46,206 bases of DNA from an uncultured Clostridium sp. Lineage in GTDB: Bacteria > Bacillota > Clostridia > Clostridiales > Clostridiaceae. The stretch is from positions 1 to 46,206 of the forward strand of contig NZ_CAAGHK010000002.1 of assembly GCF_900769625.1 (NCBI RefSeq), in the 5' to 3' direction. Shown here piece after piece: positions 1 to 8,191 of this stretch. Every line of letters begins with the position of its first letter. Position 1 is the stretch's first letter. Made by a program: the position numbers and the translations under genes. The notes under the pieces were generated by a model. The model saw only the letters and a list, made by a program, of their open reading frames with translations. It was not told the origin of the DNA and did not search any database.

Positions 1-20
1 ACACGACGCTCTTCCGATCT
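1..20 (+). other. Illumina adapter remnant
   Basis: These 20 bases match the 3' end of the Illumina TruSeq read-1 adapter exactly and are unlike the AT-rich sequence that follows. They are library sequence left on the contig end, not genomic DNA. The true genomic sequence starts at 21. Confidence 0.96.
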
Positions 21-671
21 AAGGCTTATGGTATTTTAAAAGTTGAAGATGCTGTAAATATGCTTGGAAAATTTAATGATAATGAAGATATAAGTTTATT
101 AGATTTACTTAGAGAAGCTTCTTATTATTATAGTGAATTTAGAGAAGAAAGCGGCTATTTTATAAACAATGAAATAGATAATTATGAAGAAGTATTAAAT
201 GACATCAGCAAAGAAGAAATAAAAGAATATGCTTCTATTTCAAAGGAAGAATTACTAATAATGTCAGGTGATAATTGGGTATACAATAGTAAGGCTGGTA
301 AGTCATTCTATAAAGAATTTACAGCTATGTTCAGCGTAAATAAAGATATGACAATTGCCATGATGGAAGATTTAGTTCTTTATGTACAAGAATTAGAACC
401 ATCCGAAGCTGTTGAGAAGATGATTGAACTTATTAATATAGATAATGAAGATATAAGAATTGTAGCATCAAAAATGATGAACAAGTTTGTTAATAAAATA
501 AGATTATGGAGACTTAAGGGTATTTCAAAAAATGATGCAAAAGCTAGTTCTATAAGTGAAACTTCAAGTAAAGTAGTTGGAAGAAATGATCCATGCATAT
601 GTGGAAGTGAAAAGAAATATAAAAAGTGCTGTGGTAAAAATGGTAATGTAGTTCAGCTGCCAGTAAAATAA
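21..671 (+). CDS. SEC-C motif protein, 5'-truncated
   Basis: The reading frame is open from the first genomic base, so the ATG at 60 is probably internal and the gene's start lies off the contig. The visible C-terminal part has about 216 codons. It is acidic and helical, and ends in a SEC-C zinc-binding motif (GRNDPCICGSEKKYKKCCG) with the four metal ligands of the pattern C-x-C-x8-C-C. SEC-C tails occur on SecA and on many otherwise unrelated bacterial proteins, where they bind zinc and mediate protein or ribosome contacts. The rest of this protein matches no domain I can name with certainty. A weak hairpin follows downstream. Confidence 0.8.
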   Translation, partial: KAYGILKVEDAVNMLGKFNDNEDISLLDLLREASYYYSEFREESGYFINNEIDNYEEVLNDISKEEIKEYASISKEELLIMSGDNWVYNSKAGKSFYKEFTAMFSVNKDMTIAMMEDLVLYVQELEPSEAVEKMIELINIDNEDIRIVASKMMNKFVNKIRLWRLKGISKNDAKASSISETSSKVVGRNDPCICGSEKKYKKCCGKNGNVVQLPVK

Positions 672-761
672 AAAAGTTTCATAGTACAGATTAGAGGATT
701 ACAATATATGTTAATATATTAACATAAAAAAGAAAAAATGATAAAATTTTACCGAAGGCGA

Positions 762-800
762 AGGTGTTTTGAATATCTTCGTCTTTTATTATTTTATCTA
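762..800 (+). terminator. Weak terminator-like hairpin
   Basis: A short stem (CGAAG paired with CTTCG, flanked by a G-U pair) encloses a loop of about 13 bases and is followed by CTTTTATTATTTT. It could end the SEC-C gene transcript. The stem is short, so confidence is low. Confidence 0.35.
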
Positions 801-846
801 TATATTCAAGGATGTAAGTAATGAATTGCTATAAGGAGGCAGGGTT

Positions 847-1375
847 ATGGTTAATACAGTAGTATCAGTGGGACTTCCAATTGATGAAAATATGATAATA
901 AGAAAAAATACTTTAATGCCTGAAAATTTAAATGGAGATGAAAAGAGAATTTGTATTGTGATAGGTATTCAAGGAGACTATATTCCTCATGTAAGAATGA
1001 TAGAAACTGGATATCAGAGTCCGAGTCTTGCAAATTTATTTGGGCTTCAGTATGTTGTTATAAGAAAGCCGAAACCTTTTGATACGGACAACTTTAAATT
1101 ATAACTGGCAGCTTTGTAATACAAATGCTTTTTCAGTATATACAAATTTTACAGATAAAATAGATGAAGTTTCTGCTAGAGATGCGGTTACAGCTGTTTT
1201 AAGTTTTCTGACTAGAATGGGAGTAATAAAATATAACTGTCATAGCGGGTATATAGCAAGTATAGTTGATGAAAGTAATTTGAAACCAATAATGACTCGG
1301 AGTGCGCGAATTTTTAGAAGAAAGGTTAATGTTGGAGCTTATGTTGAAAGAGGAGATGTTTTATTTTTTATTTAA
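847..1375 (+). pseudogene. Decayed succinylglutamate desuccinylase/aspartoacylase-like (M14) gene
   Basis: AGGAGG at 834-839 precedes an ATG and a peptide resembling the start of clostridial AstE/AspA-type zinc hydrolases (ending in a GIQGD in place of the zinc-binding GxHGDE). It then jumps at once to text typical of the family's middle and C-terminal part (IPHVRMIETGYQS, LANLFGLQYVV). The catalytic core of roughly 130 or more residues is missing. The frame breaks at an extra G in the GG at 1086-1087: removing one G restores DTTTLNYNWQL. The second half continues in the new frame (1079-1375) through NCHSGYIASIVDES and stops early after RGDVLFFI. There are thus three lesions: internal deletion, frameshift and C-terminal truncation. 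Family assignment is from remembered family text; loss of function is seen in the sequence. Confidence 0.75.
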
Positions 1376-1392
1376 ATAATAGAAAATACATC

Positions 1393-1419
1393 TAAATAAA
1401 TCCAGACGTTATTCGACAA
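1393..1419 (+). promoter_or_regulatory. Possible sigma-28-type promoter for the chemoreceptor
   Basis: TAAA at 1393-1396 and TTCGACAA at 1412-1419 have the spacing of a SigD/FliA promoter (TAAA, N15, GCCGATAA), but only five of eight bases of the -10 element match. It lies about 115 bases before a chemoreceptor, the expected class of target. Weak evidence. Confidence 0.2.
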
Positions 1420-1533
1420 TAAAATACGATTATAATTATATAAGGAAAATACAAAGATAATTTTATGTGTTTATTTAATTAAATTTATTTAATTGTGTAA
1501 AAAATAATTGTTAAAATTGATAGGAGAATGAGT

Positions 1534-3003
1534 ATGGAGAGTAAATCTAAAAATAATTTGTATATTGATAAAGTGGTACTGAGTATATTTGTATTTTTAT
1601 CTATAGTATATATAGGAGGCAGTTCAAAAGAGTATCTTGATGGAATAAGAGAATTATATTTTCCTATAACTGTAGTTATAAGTGTAGCAATAGGTTTAAG
1701 TTTATCATATATAGAATTCAAGAAAAATAAAGAAGAAAAAAATATTAAATGGATATTGGCAATAGTATACTGTATTTTATACACAATTACATTGTGGACA
1801 ACTGATGTAGCAACAACATATGCAATAGGGTTTATCTATATTGTAGCATTTTTACTGTATAATGATTATAAGCTTATAACATATGTATCAATATGGTGTG
1901 CAATTACAATTATCGGATTTTTATTTATACAACTATCAAAAGGGAATACTTCAGATATACTTGTAATATCTTGTGAGACATTGGTATTAATTCCATTATC
2001 AATAGTAGTAAGTAAGAATATGTATAAGATGAATGCTGATATAAAAAATAGTTTATTAGAAATAGAAAGAAATAGTGCTCATCAACAGGAAATGGTTGAC
2101 GAGATAGTAAATATTACAGAAAATGTATCAAATGATTTTGATATATTAAACAATATTATGAATGAATGTAATGACAGCACAGTACTTTTAAATGAAGCAA
2201 TTTCAGAAATATCTATGGGAGCACTGGAAACAACAAAGGAAATTGAAGAACAGACTATAGCAATTGATGAAATAAAGAATAGTATGGAAGAGATTGTTAT
2301 ATCAAATAAAGAAGTCAATGAATGTTCACAAAACACACAAGAGGCTGTAAGTAGTGGACTTGAAAAAATGAAAAATCTTTCTGATAAAAGCAAACTGATT
2401 AATGAAAAAAATAAACAGGTTAGTGAATCTATGAAGGAATTAGAGAGTAGATTTGATAATATAGCTACAATAATAGATATATTAAAAGGAATATCTGAAC
2501 AGACAAATTTATTAGCTTTAAATGCAGCCATAGAAGCAGCAAGGGTAGGAGAAGCAGGTAAAGGATTTACAGTAGTTGCTGAAGAAATAACAAATTTAGC
2601 AAATGAAAGTAAAGATAATGCAGAAAGTATAAGAAATATATTATTAGAATTACAAAGTAATACAATAAATTCAGCGAAAAAGGTTGAAGAACTTCATAAG
2701 GAAAATCTAGAACAGGAATCTTTTGTTTTAGATGCAACTAAGGCATTTGGTTTAATAAGAGATAATGTGGATGTAGTTAAGGATAAAGTTAATCTTGTAT
2801 CAGATAAAATGAATGATTCTTTAGAAAATGCAAATACAGTATATTCAAGTATATCAAACCTGCTTGCAATAGCTGAAGAAACTACAGCTAATTCAGAACA
2901 GACTAATAGTGTTTCTAATAGTAATTTAGAAAAAATGAAATCTGTTCAGGAAAAATTTAATCATATATCAGAATTAGTTAATAAAATGAAAAAATATTTA
3001 TAA
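1534..3003 (+). CDS. Methyl-accepting chemotaxis protein with six-helix membrane domain
   Basis: Transmits a sensed signal to CheA/CheW. The first roughly 170 residues hold about six hydrophobic helices with short loops, so sensing is within or near the membrane; I see no large extracellular sensor domain and no clear HAMP. The rest is a long coiled-coil signalling domain with the highly conserved hairpin tip (EQTNLLALNAAIEAARVGE) and the following KGFTVVAEEI. An upstream ATG at 1528 is too close to the AGGAG at 1522-1526 (one base); the ATG at 1534, seven bases away, is the better start and gives 489 residues. It is a single gene with its own terminator. The ligand cannot be told from sequence. 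Confidence 0.93.
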   Translation: MESKSKNNLYIDKVVLSIFVFLSIVYIGGSSKEYLDGIRELYFPITVVISVAIGLSLSYIEFKKNKEEKNIKWILAIVYCILYTITLWTTDVATTYAIGFIYIVAFLLYNDYKLITYVSIWCAITIIGFLFIQLSKGNTSDILVISCETLVLIPLSIVVSKNMYKMNADIKNSLLEIERNSAHQQEMVDEIVNITENVSNDFDILNNIMNECNDSTVLLNEAISEISMGALETTKEIEEQTIAIDEIKNSMEEIVISNKEVNECSQNTQEAVSSGLEKMKNLSDKSKLINEKNKQVSESMKELESRFDNIATIIDILKGISEQTNLLALNAAIEAARVGEAGKGFTVVAEEITNLANESKDNAESIRNILLELQSNTINSAKKVEELHKENLEQESFVLDATKAFGLIRDNVDVVKDKVNLVSDKMNDSLENANTVYSSISNLLAIAEETTANSEQTNSVSNSNLEKMKSVQEKFNHISELVNKMKKYL

Positions 3004-3016
3004 TCAGAGTTAAAGT

Positions 3017-3052
3017 GGCGTTTGCTAAAATTATTAGCAAACGTCATTATTT
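3017..3052 (+). terminator. Intrinsic terminator after the chemoreceptor gene
   Basis: CGTTTGCTAA at 3019-3028 pairs perfectly with TTAGCAAACG at 3034-3043, extended by G-U and G-C pairs. It is followed by a T-rich tail. Confidence 0.75.
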
Positions 3053-3153
3053 ATACTTATCTTTATTTATATATGATAAGTATAAACAAATTTCACACAT
3101 AATAAAAAAATCACATATAATAAACTAATATCATTACATGGAGTTGAAAGTGC

Positions 3154-4221
3154 GTGATATACGGGCTTATTTTAGCTGGAGGAAAGGGAAGTAGGCTGTA
3201 TCCTTTATCAAGAGCAGGAGAGCCAAAACAATTTCTAAAGCTCATAAATGATAAGAGTTTTTTGGTCAATACAGTTGAGAGAATAACTCCTATAATAAAC
3301 AAAGATAATATTTATGTTGTAACTAACATGGAGTATAAAGAAAAAGTTAAAGAAGAACTGAAAGATATGAGTGAAAATAATATTTTTGTAGAGCCTGCTA
3401 ATAAGGAAACTGCTACTTGTATAGGGTTATCAGCAGTAAGACTATTAAAACAGGATGCTGATGCAGTTATGGTAGTTCTTCCTTCAGATCATTATATTCA
3501 AGGTGAGAAAGTTTATACAGACACCTTGTCTCAAGCTATTGAGCTTGCTAATAGAAGACGATGTATTGTAACTTTAGGAATTGACCCTGCCAGACCTGAA
3601 ACTGGATATGGTTATATTGAAATGGGGGAACGAACAACTGGAAATATACCAACTTATAAGATAGCAAGGTTCACAGAAAAGCCAAATTTAGAGGTGGCAA
3701 AGGATTTTTTGTTAAAAGGAACTTATTTATGGAATTCTGGCATGTTTATATTTAGAGCAGATGTAATACTTCGAGAAATAGAAAAATATCTGCCTAAACT
3801 GCATAAGCCGTTAATGGAGATATATAAGAATCTTGGCGAAGAAAATGAAGAAGAGGTTATAAAAAATCAATACGAACTTATTGATGGAATTTCAATTGAC
3901 TTTGGAGTTATGCAGAAAACTAGAAAGGCATTTGTCATAAAATGCGATTTTGAATGGGATGATATGGGGAGCTTTGGAGCACTGAGCAGATTATTGAAGA
4001 GATATAAAAATAACAGTGTTTCTAAAAATGTATATGTTGATGAATGCGAAAATTGCTCAATATTTGGAAATAAAAATTTGATTATCGGATTTGGAGTAAA
4101 AGACTTAGTAGTAGTTGATGCAGGGGATGTAATACTTGTAATGGATAAAAATAAGGATCAGGAAATTAAGCATTTATTGAATAAATTGAGTAAGGAAAAT
4201 GAATTTAATAAGTTTTTGTAG
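3154..4221 (+). CDS. manC: Mannose-1-phosphate guanylyltransferase
   Basis: Makes GDP-mannose from mannose-1-phosphate and GTP for glycan synthesis. The nucleotidyltransferase signature (LAGGKGSRLYPLSR, residues 7-20), PSDHYI, FTEKPN, LWNSGMF, SIDFGVM and WDDMGSF are all in place and in the order of the ManC/RfbM family. At 355 residues it is the short form without a fused phosphomannose isomerase domain. The start is a GTG ten bases after GGAG (3140-3143); no in-frame ATG fits better. It stands alone between two terminators, with no polysaccharide operon beside it. A related hexose-1-phosphate transferase activity is possible but less likely given the motifs. Confidence 0.88.
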   Translation: MIYGLILAGGKGSRLYPLSRAGEPKQFLKLINDKSFLVNTVERITPIINKDNIYVVTNMEYKEKVKEELKDMSENNIFVEPANKETATCIGLSAVRLLKQDADAVMVVLPSDHYIQGEKVYTDTLSQAIELANRRRCIVTLGIDPARPETGYGYIEMGERTTGNIPTYKIARFTEKPNLEVAKDFLLKGTYLWNSGMFIFRADVILREIEKYLPKLHKPLMEIYKNLGEENEEEVIKNQYELIDGISIDFGVMQKTRKAFVIKCDFEWDDMGSFGALSRLLKRYKNNSVSKNVYVDECENCSIFGNKNLIIGFGVKDLVVVDAGDVILVMDKNKDQEIKHLLNKLSKENEFNKFL

Positions 4222-4230
4222 GACTGATAA

Positions 4231-4282
4231 AAAACAATCTATGCAGGCGTAAAATAAGCCTTTGTACATAGATTGTTTTTTT
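4231..4282 (+). terminator. manC: Intrinsic terminator after manC
   Basis: Thirteen bases (4231-4243) pair perfectly with 4267-4279. An inner AGGC/GCCT stem sits within the loop, and a T-run follows. Confidence 0.88.
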
Positions 4283-4579
4283 ATGAACATATTAAATATA
4301 TATATTGCACAATTTTAAAATTAAAGTAAATATACGAGAAGAGTATATTGAGGTTATTGGAATAAGTTAAACATTTTATTAAAAAAGATAATATATGAAT
4401 TCTATAAAAATTATATTATTATTAAAATTTATATATTGATGTTGTAAACAAATAATATGAGTATTATCATAAATGTAAAAGATATTTGTACTTTGAGTCT
4501 GAGGATAATTTAGATTAACAATAGAGTGATTAAGAAATTGATTTATAGTATTAATGTTAAAGGAAGTGGTTTGATATTG
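4283..4579. other. AT-rich intergenic stretch, no gene seen
   Basis: About 300 bases with no convincing coding frame. The only structure noted is a 7-bp inverted repeat, AATATAC at 4329-4335 and GTATATT at 4343-4349, separated by seven bases; it could be a protein-binding dyad. Confidence 0.5.
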
Positions 4580-5188
4580 ATGATTAATACCCACAGAATT
4601 ATGGGTGAGAATATTTTAAAGTATGCTAATAGTAAAAGTATTTATTTAATTAATAAGAAAAGATTTGTATGGGGGAATATAAAACCGGATTGTACACCTA
4701 AGTATAAAATAAAAAAACATTATTATAATGAAAGCATCGATATGATAATAGATAAAATAATATACTTATCTTCTCTTACTTTAGAAGAGGTATATTATGA
4801 TATGAAACTTGGAAGATTTTCAGAAGAACTGGGAGTGATATGTCATTTCTTGTGTGATTTTTTCTGTGCACCACATTACTATAGATGGGAATTTAAAAGT
4901 ACAAATGCAGTGAAACAACATATGATGTATGAACAAAGACTTGCTAAACTGTGCAAGAATTTTAGACCAACAAAGCTGATAAATACAAATATAAATAGAG
5001 AGAATGTCAGGGATTTTATTGAAATTATGCAGAGTCAGTATGACGGAATTATAAATTATGATAATGATCTTACATTCTCATATTATGTCTGTGATAGTGT
5101 TATCAATATGATTCTCAACAATGTCTTTAGTAATAAAAATATACCAGCAAAAGATGCAATGACATATAAAAGCAAAGTAATAATATAA
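4580..5188 (+). CDS. Zinc-dependent phospholipase C-like protein
   Basis: Resembles the clostridial zinc-dependent phospholipase C family (PF00882, relatives of alpha-toxin's catalytic domain). Family-type metal ligands appear in the opening NTHRIMGE and in the central HFLCDFFCAPHY, which has the His-x3-Asp and Pro-His spacing. There is no signal peptide, unlike the secreted toxins, so it is probably cytoplasmic and may not be a lipase in practice. The frame is open further upstream. I chose the ATG at 4580 (202 residues) because MINTHRIM aligns with the family start, but TTG codons at 4571 and 4577 fit the AGGAAG at 4561-4566 better. A strong terminator follows. Function is uncertain. Confidence 0.65.
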   Translation: MINTHRIMGENILKYANSKSIYLINKKRFVWGNIKPDCTPKYKIKKHYYNESIDMIIDKIIYLSSLTLEEVYYDMKLGRFSEELGVICHFLCDFFCAPHYYRWEFKSTNAVKQHMMYEQRLAKLCKNFRPTKLINTNINRENVRDFIEIMQSQYDGIINYDNDLTFSYYVCDSVINMILNNVFSNKNIPAKDAMTYKSKVII

Positions 5189-5206
5189 ATTATATGTATC
5201 TTGGAG

Positions 5207-5257
5207 AAACTATTTTAAAAGTTATTTCTATGTATAGCTTTTAAAATAGTTTTTTTA
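5207..5257 (+). terminator. Intrinsic terminator
   Basis: A perfect 15-bp stem (5207-5221 with 5238-5252) is followed by a run of T. It ends the phospholipase-like gene and insulates the cad operon. Confidence 0.88.
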
Positions 5258-5272
5258 TTTTTTAAAATAGCA

Positions 5273-5301
5273 TTGCCAAAAAAGGGAAAAAATCATATAC
5301 T
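5273..5301 (+). promoter_or_regulatory. Promoter of the cad operon
   Basis: TTGCCA at 5273-5278 and TATACT at 5296-5301 are 17 bases apart, a good SigA promoter. Transcription would begin near 5308, just at the edge of the ArsR-type operator. Confidence 0.7.
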
Positions 5302-5311
5302 ATATATAAAC

Positions 5312-5331
5312 ATATGAGCAAATGTTCATGT
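5312..5331 (+). promoter_or_regulatory. ArsR/SmtB-type operator
   Basis: The dyad ATGAGC-AAAT-GTTCAT at 5314-5329, one mismatch from perfect symmetry, matches the usual ArsR/SmtB/CadC operator core (ATGAnCAnnTGnTCAT-like). It sits immediately downstream of the -10 element and 20 bases before the regulator gene, where repressor binding would block initiation. Metal binding should release it. Confidence 0.7.
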
Positions 5332-5350
5332 TTTCAGAGGAGGAAGAATT

Positions 5351-5716
5351 ATGAAAAGCGAAAATTCAAATATAGAAAACTGTTCATGTAATGTGATTCA
5401 TGAAGATGTTGTTAAGCAGGTAAGAGAGGCGTTGCCTAAAGATGAAGTTTTATATGATCTCGCAGAATTATTTAAAGCATTTGGAGATTCAACAAGAGTA
5501 AAAATATTATGTGCATTATTTGAATCAGAAATGTGTGTCTGTGATTTATCAGTTATTTTAGGAATAAGTCAGTCGGCAGTGTCACATCAGTTAAGAACAT
5601 TGAAAGCTTCCAGACTGGTAAAGTTTAAAAGAGTAGGAAAAGTAGTGTATTATTCTCTTGAGGATGAACATATAAAGCATATATTCAACGAAGGATTTAA
5701 ACATATAATTGAGTAA
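5351..5716 (+). CDS. cadC: ArsR/SmtB family metal-sensing repressor, CadC-like
   Basis: Metal-responsive winged-helix repressor of 121 residues. The N-terminal Cys pair (NCSCNVIHED) and the ELCVCD-type site in the recognition region (EMCVCDLSVILGISQSAVSHQL, residues about 57-78) are the two cysteine clusters that CadC uses to bind Cd/Pb/Zn. The SQSAVSHQLRTL recognition helix and the YYSL wing follow. A strong AGAGGAGG site precedes the ATG. It lies 85 bases upstream of a CadA-type ATPase and behind its own operator, the classic autoregulated cad arrangement. Zn preference over Cd cannot be excluded. Confidence 0.88.
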   Translation: MKSENSNIENCSCNVIHEDVVKQVREALPKDEVLYDLAELFKAFGDSTRVKILCALFESEMCVCDLSVILGISQSAVSHQLRTLKASRLVKFKRVGKVVYYSLEDEHIKHIFNEGFKHIIE

Positions 5717-5801
5717 TTACAAATATGTAAAATAATAATTATATTCAGCATATTATGGATTTATGTATGTTGACATAAAATTTAAGAAAGGATGGAGGCA
5801 G

Positions 5802-7973
5802 ATGAGTAAAGAGTTTAAATTAAATTTAGAGGGGCTTGATTGTGCAAACTGTGCAAACAAAATAGAAAACAGAGTTAATAAATTAGAAGAAGTAGAAGAG
5901 GCCAGTGTTAATTTTTCTTTAGGGAGAATTAATATAAAAATAGAAAATGAAAATAACAAAGATAATGTTATAGGCAAGGTTATTAAAATAGTAAAAGAAC
6001 TTGAACCTGATGTTGTAGTAAAGGAAGATGGGAAGCAGAAAATTAACAGACAGTTACATTCTTATGAACATCAGCATTGCAATGATGGATGCTGCATTAA
6101 TTCTGAAGAAAATGAAATTGATCAAGAAAAAGATAATGCGGGATTTTTTAAGAAAAACTGGGGTATTATATCAGGTATTGTAATATATATATTTGCACTT
6201 ATTTTTAAAGATACACAATGTGTAAATTTAGCACTATTTCTAATATCATATGTTTTGGTTGGCGGAAAAGTTGTAATGACTGCCGTGAAGAATATATCAA
6301 GAGGACAGGTTTTTGATGAGAACTTCTTAATGACAATAGCTACATTAGGAGCGATTGCAATTAGAGAATATCCAGAAGCAGTTGCAGTAATGATATTCTA
6401 TGAAATTGGTGAATTATTTCAAAGTTATGCAGTTAATCGTTCAAGAAAATCAATAACATCGCTTATGGATCTCCGATCAGATTATGCAAATCTTTTGACT
6501 GAAAACGGAGAAATAAAAGTAGATCCAGAAGAAATTAATATAGATGATATTATTGTGGTAAAACCAGGCGAAAAAGTTCCACTTGATGGAATACTGATAG
6601 AAGGGGAGTGTTCTCTTGATACATCAGCACTTACAGGGGAATCAATTCCTAGAGATATACAGGTTAATGATGAAGTTTTATCTGGAACTATTAATTTAAA
6701 CTCAGTAATTAAAATGAAAGTAACTAAGGAATTTGGTGAATCAACAATATCAAGAATACTTGAAATGGTTGAAAATGCAGGCAGCAAGAAAGCACATACA
6801 GAAAAATTCATAACAAAATTCTGTAAATACTATACACCAGTAGTTGTTTTCTTTGCAGTAGCAATAGCTGTTATACCACCGTTGGTTGTAAAAGATGCAG
6901 ATTTTTCAACATGGATATATAGAGCATTATCATTTCTTGTAGTCTCATGTCCTTGTGCTTTAGTTGTGTCAGTTCCACTTGGGTTATTTTCGGGAATTGG
7001 CGGAGCATCAAGAAAAGGCATATTAGTAAAAGGTGGAAATTATCTTGAAGTATTAAAGGATGTAAATGTAGTAGTTTTTGATAAGACAGGTACTTTGACA
7101 AAAGGTACTTTTAAGGTTTCAGAGGTAAATGCAGAAAGCGTTACAGAAGAAAGACTGATTGAAATTGCAGCAATGGGAGAAAGTTTTTCAACACATCCTA
7201 TCGCTCATTCTATAGTCAGGGAATATAGTAAAGAAATCGACAAAGCTAGAATTAAAAATTATACTGAACTATCTGGACATGGAATAAAAGCAGTAATTGA
7301 TGATCAGGAAGTTTTATTAGGAAACTTTAAATTAATGAAGAATAACAATATAGAATGTAAAGAAATTCAATCTATTGGAACTGTAGTATATGCAGCAGTA
7401 TCAGGAAAGTATATTGGATATATAGTAATTGAAGATGAAGTAAAAGAAGATTCAGAAGCAGCTGTTCAGAGATTAAAAAAACTTGGCATAGAAAAAGTTG
7501 TTATGTTGACCGGTGATCATAAAAAAGTTGCTGAAAAGGTTGGAAAAGAGCTTGCAATTGATGAAATTCATGGGGGATTATTACCTGGAGATAAAGTTAC
7601 TGAAGTTGAAAAGCTGTTAAATAAAAATTCAAAAGGAAAACTTATATTTGTTGGTGATGGAATTAATGATGCACCAGTGCTCGCAAGGGCTGATATTGGT
7701 GTGGCTATGGGAGGTATAGGTTCTGATGCAGCAATCGAAGCGGCTGATGTTGTATTGATGAAAGATACTATAAATTCTTTAGCAGATGCAATAATTATAG
7801 GAAAAAAGACAAACAAAATATTATGGCAGAATATAATATTTTCACTAGTAATAAAAATAGGTGTTTTAATTCTTATATCAATAGGAGCATCAACCATGTG
7901 GGAAGCAGTGTTTGCAGATGTTGGAGTAACATTAATTGCTGTGTTAAATTCAATGAGAGCCTTAAAAGCTTAG
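5802..7973 (+). CDS. cadA: P1B-type metal-exporting ATPase (Cd/Zn/Pb), CadA-like
   Basis: Pumps divalent soft metals out of the cell at the expense of ATP. One N-terminal HMA domain has its GLDCANC metal site (Cys14, Cys17). A His/Cys-rich linker (HSYEHQHCNDGCC) may add metal binding. Membrane segments follow, including the SCPCAL transport motif (Cys383-Pro-Cys385) typical of the Zn/Cd/Pb group. Then come the phosphorylation site DKTGT (Asp427), the nucleotide-domain STHPIAHS, and GDGINDAPVLARADIGVAMG. The frame opens at 5763, but GGATGGAGG directly before the ATG at 5802 gives a clear start and 723 residues. Regulated with the upstream ArsR gene. Confidence 0.93.
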   Translation: MSKEFKLNLEGLDCANCANKIENRVNKLEEVEEASVNFSLGRINIKIENENNKDNVIGKVIKIVKELEPDVVVKEDGKQKINRQLHSYEHQHCNDGCCINSEENEIDQEKDNAGFFKKNWGIISGIVIYIFALIFKDTQCVNLALFLISYVLVGGKVVMTAVKNISRGQVFDENFLMTIATLGAIAIREYPEAVAVMIFYEIGELFQSYAVNRSRKSITSLMDLRSDYANLLTENGEIKVDPEEINIDDIIVVKPGEKVPLDGILIEGECSLDTSALTGESIPRDIQVNDEVLSGTINLNSVIKMKVTKEFGESTISRILEMVENAGSKKAHTEKFITKFCKYYTPVVVFFAVAIAVIPPLVVKDADFSTWIYRALSFLVVSCPCALVVSVPLGLFSGIGGASRKGILVKGGNYLEVLKDVNVVVFDKTGTLTKGTFKVSEVNAESVTEERLIEIAAMGESFSTHPIAHSIVREYSKEIDKARIKNYTELSGHGIKAVIDDQEVLLGNFKLMKNNNIECKEIQSIGTVVYAAVSGKYIGYIVIEDEVKEDSEAAVQRLKKLGIEKVVMLTGDHKKVAEKVGKELAIDEIHGGLLPGDKVTEVEKLLNKNSKGKLIFVGDGINDAPVLARADIGVAMGGIGSDAAIEAADVVLMKDTINSLADAIIIGKKTNKILWQNIIFSLVIKIGVLILISIGASTMWEAVFADVGVTLIAVLNSMRALKA

Positions 7974-8028
7974 ATAGTTTATTAATAATTATAAGTATGA
8001 TTTAATTGGAAAATCTAAATATATAGAT

Positions 8029-8071
8029 AAAGCTGGTTTTTGGAAATAATAATCAAAAATCAGCTTTTATT
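8029..8071 (+). terminator. Intrinsic terminator after cadA
   Basis: A 14-bp stem with one G-U pair (8029-8042 with 8054-8067) is followed by a short T-rich tail. Confidence 0.75.
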
Positions 8072-8191
8072 CATACTTACAAAAAAGCCAATAATTTTTA
8101 AATTACATAATTTTAGATGCATTAGGGATACTATAAGTGATAAATCGGCAATTTAAATTTTATTATAAGAAAAAGTATTTGGAGGATTTAG

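Noticed and set aside
4379..4594. 71-codon minus-strand frame in the gap before the phospholipase-like gene
   Set aside because: Composition is Ile/Asn/Tyr/Gln-rich as expected for AT-rich non-coding DNA, with no ribosome site, and it overlaps the gene on plus.
5763..5801. Upstream ATG as the cadA start
   Set aside because: The strong GGATGGAGG site is inside this extension and points to the ATG at 5802, where the HMA domain begins.
6482..6811. Long minus-strand open frame inside cadA
   Set aside because: It is the antisense of a strongly conserved gene; codon bias of the plus-strand gene creates it, and there is no ribosome site.
8029..8191. Manganese (yybP-ykoY) riboswitch before mntP
   Set aside because: I could not find the paired conserved loops; the region holds the cadA terminator and plain AT-rich sequence.
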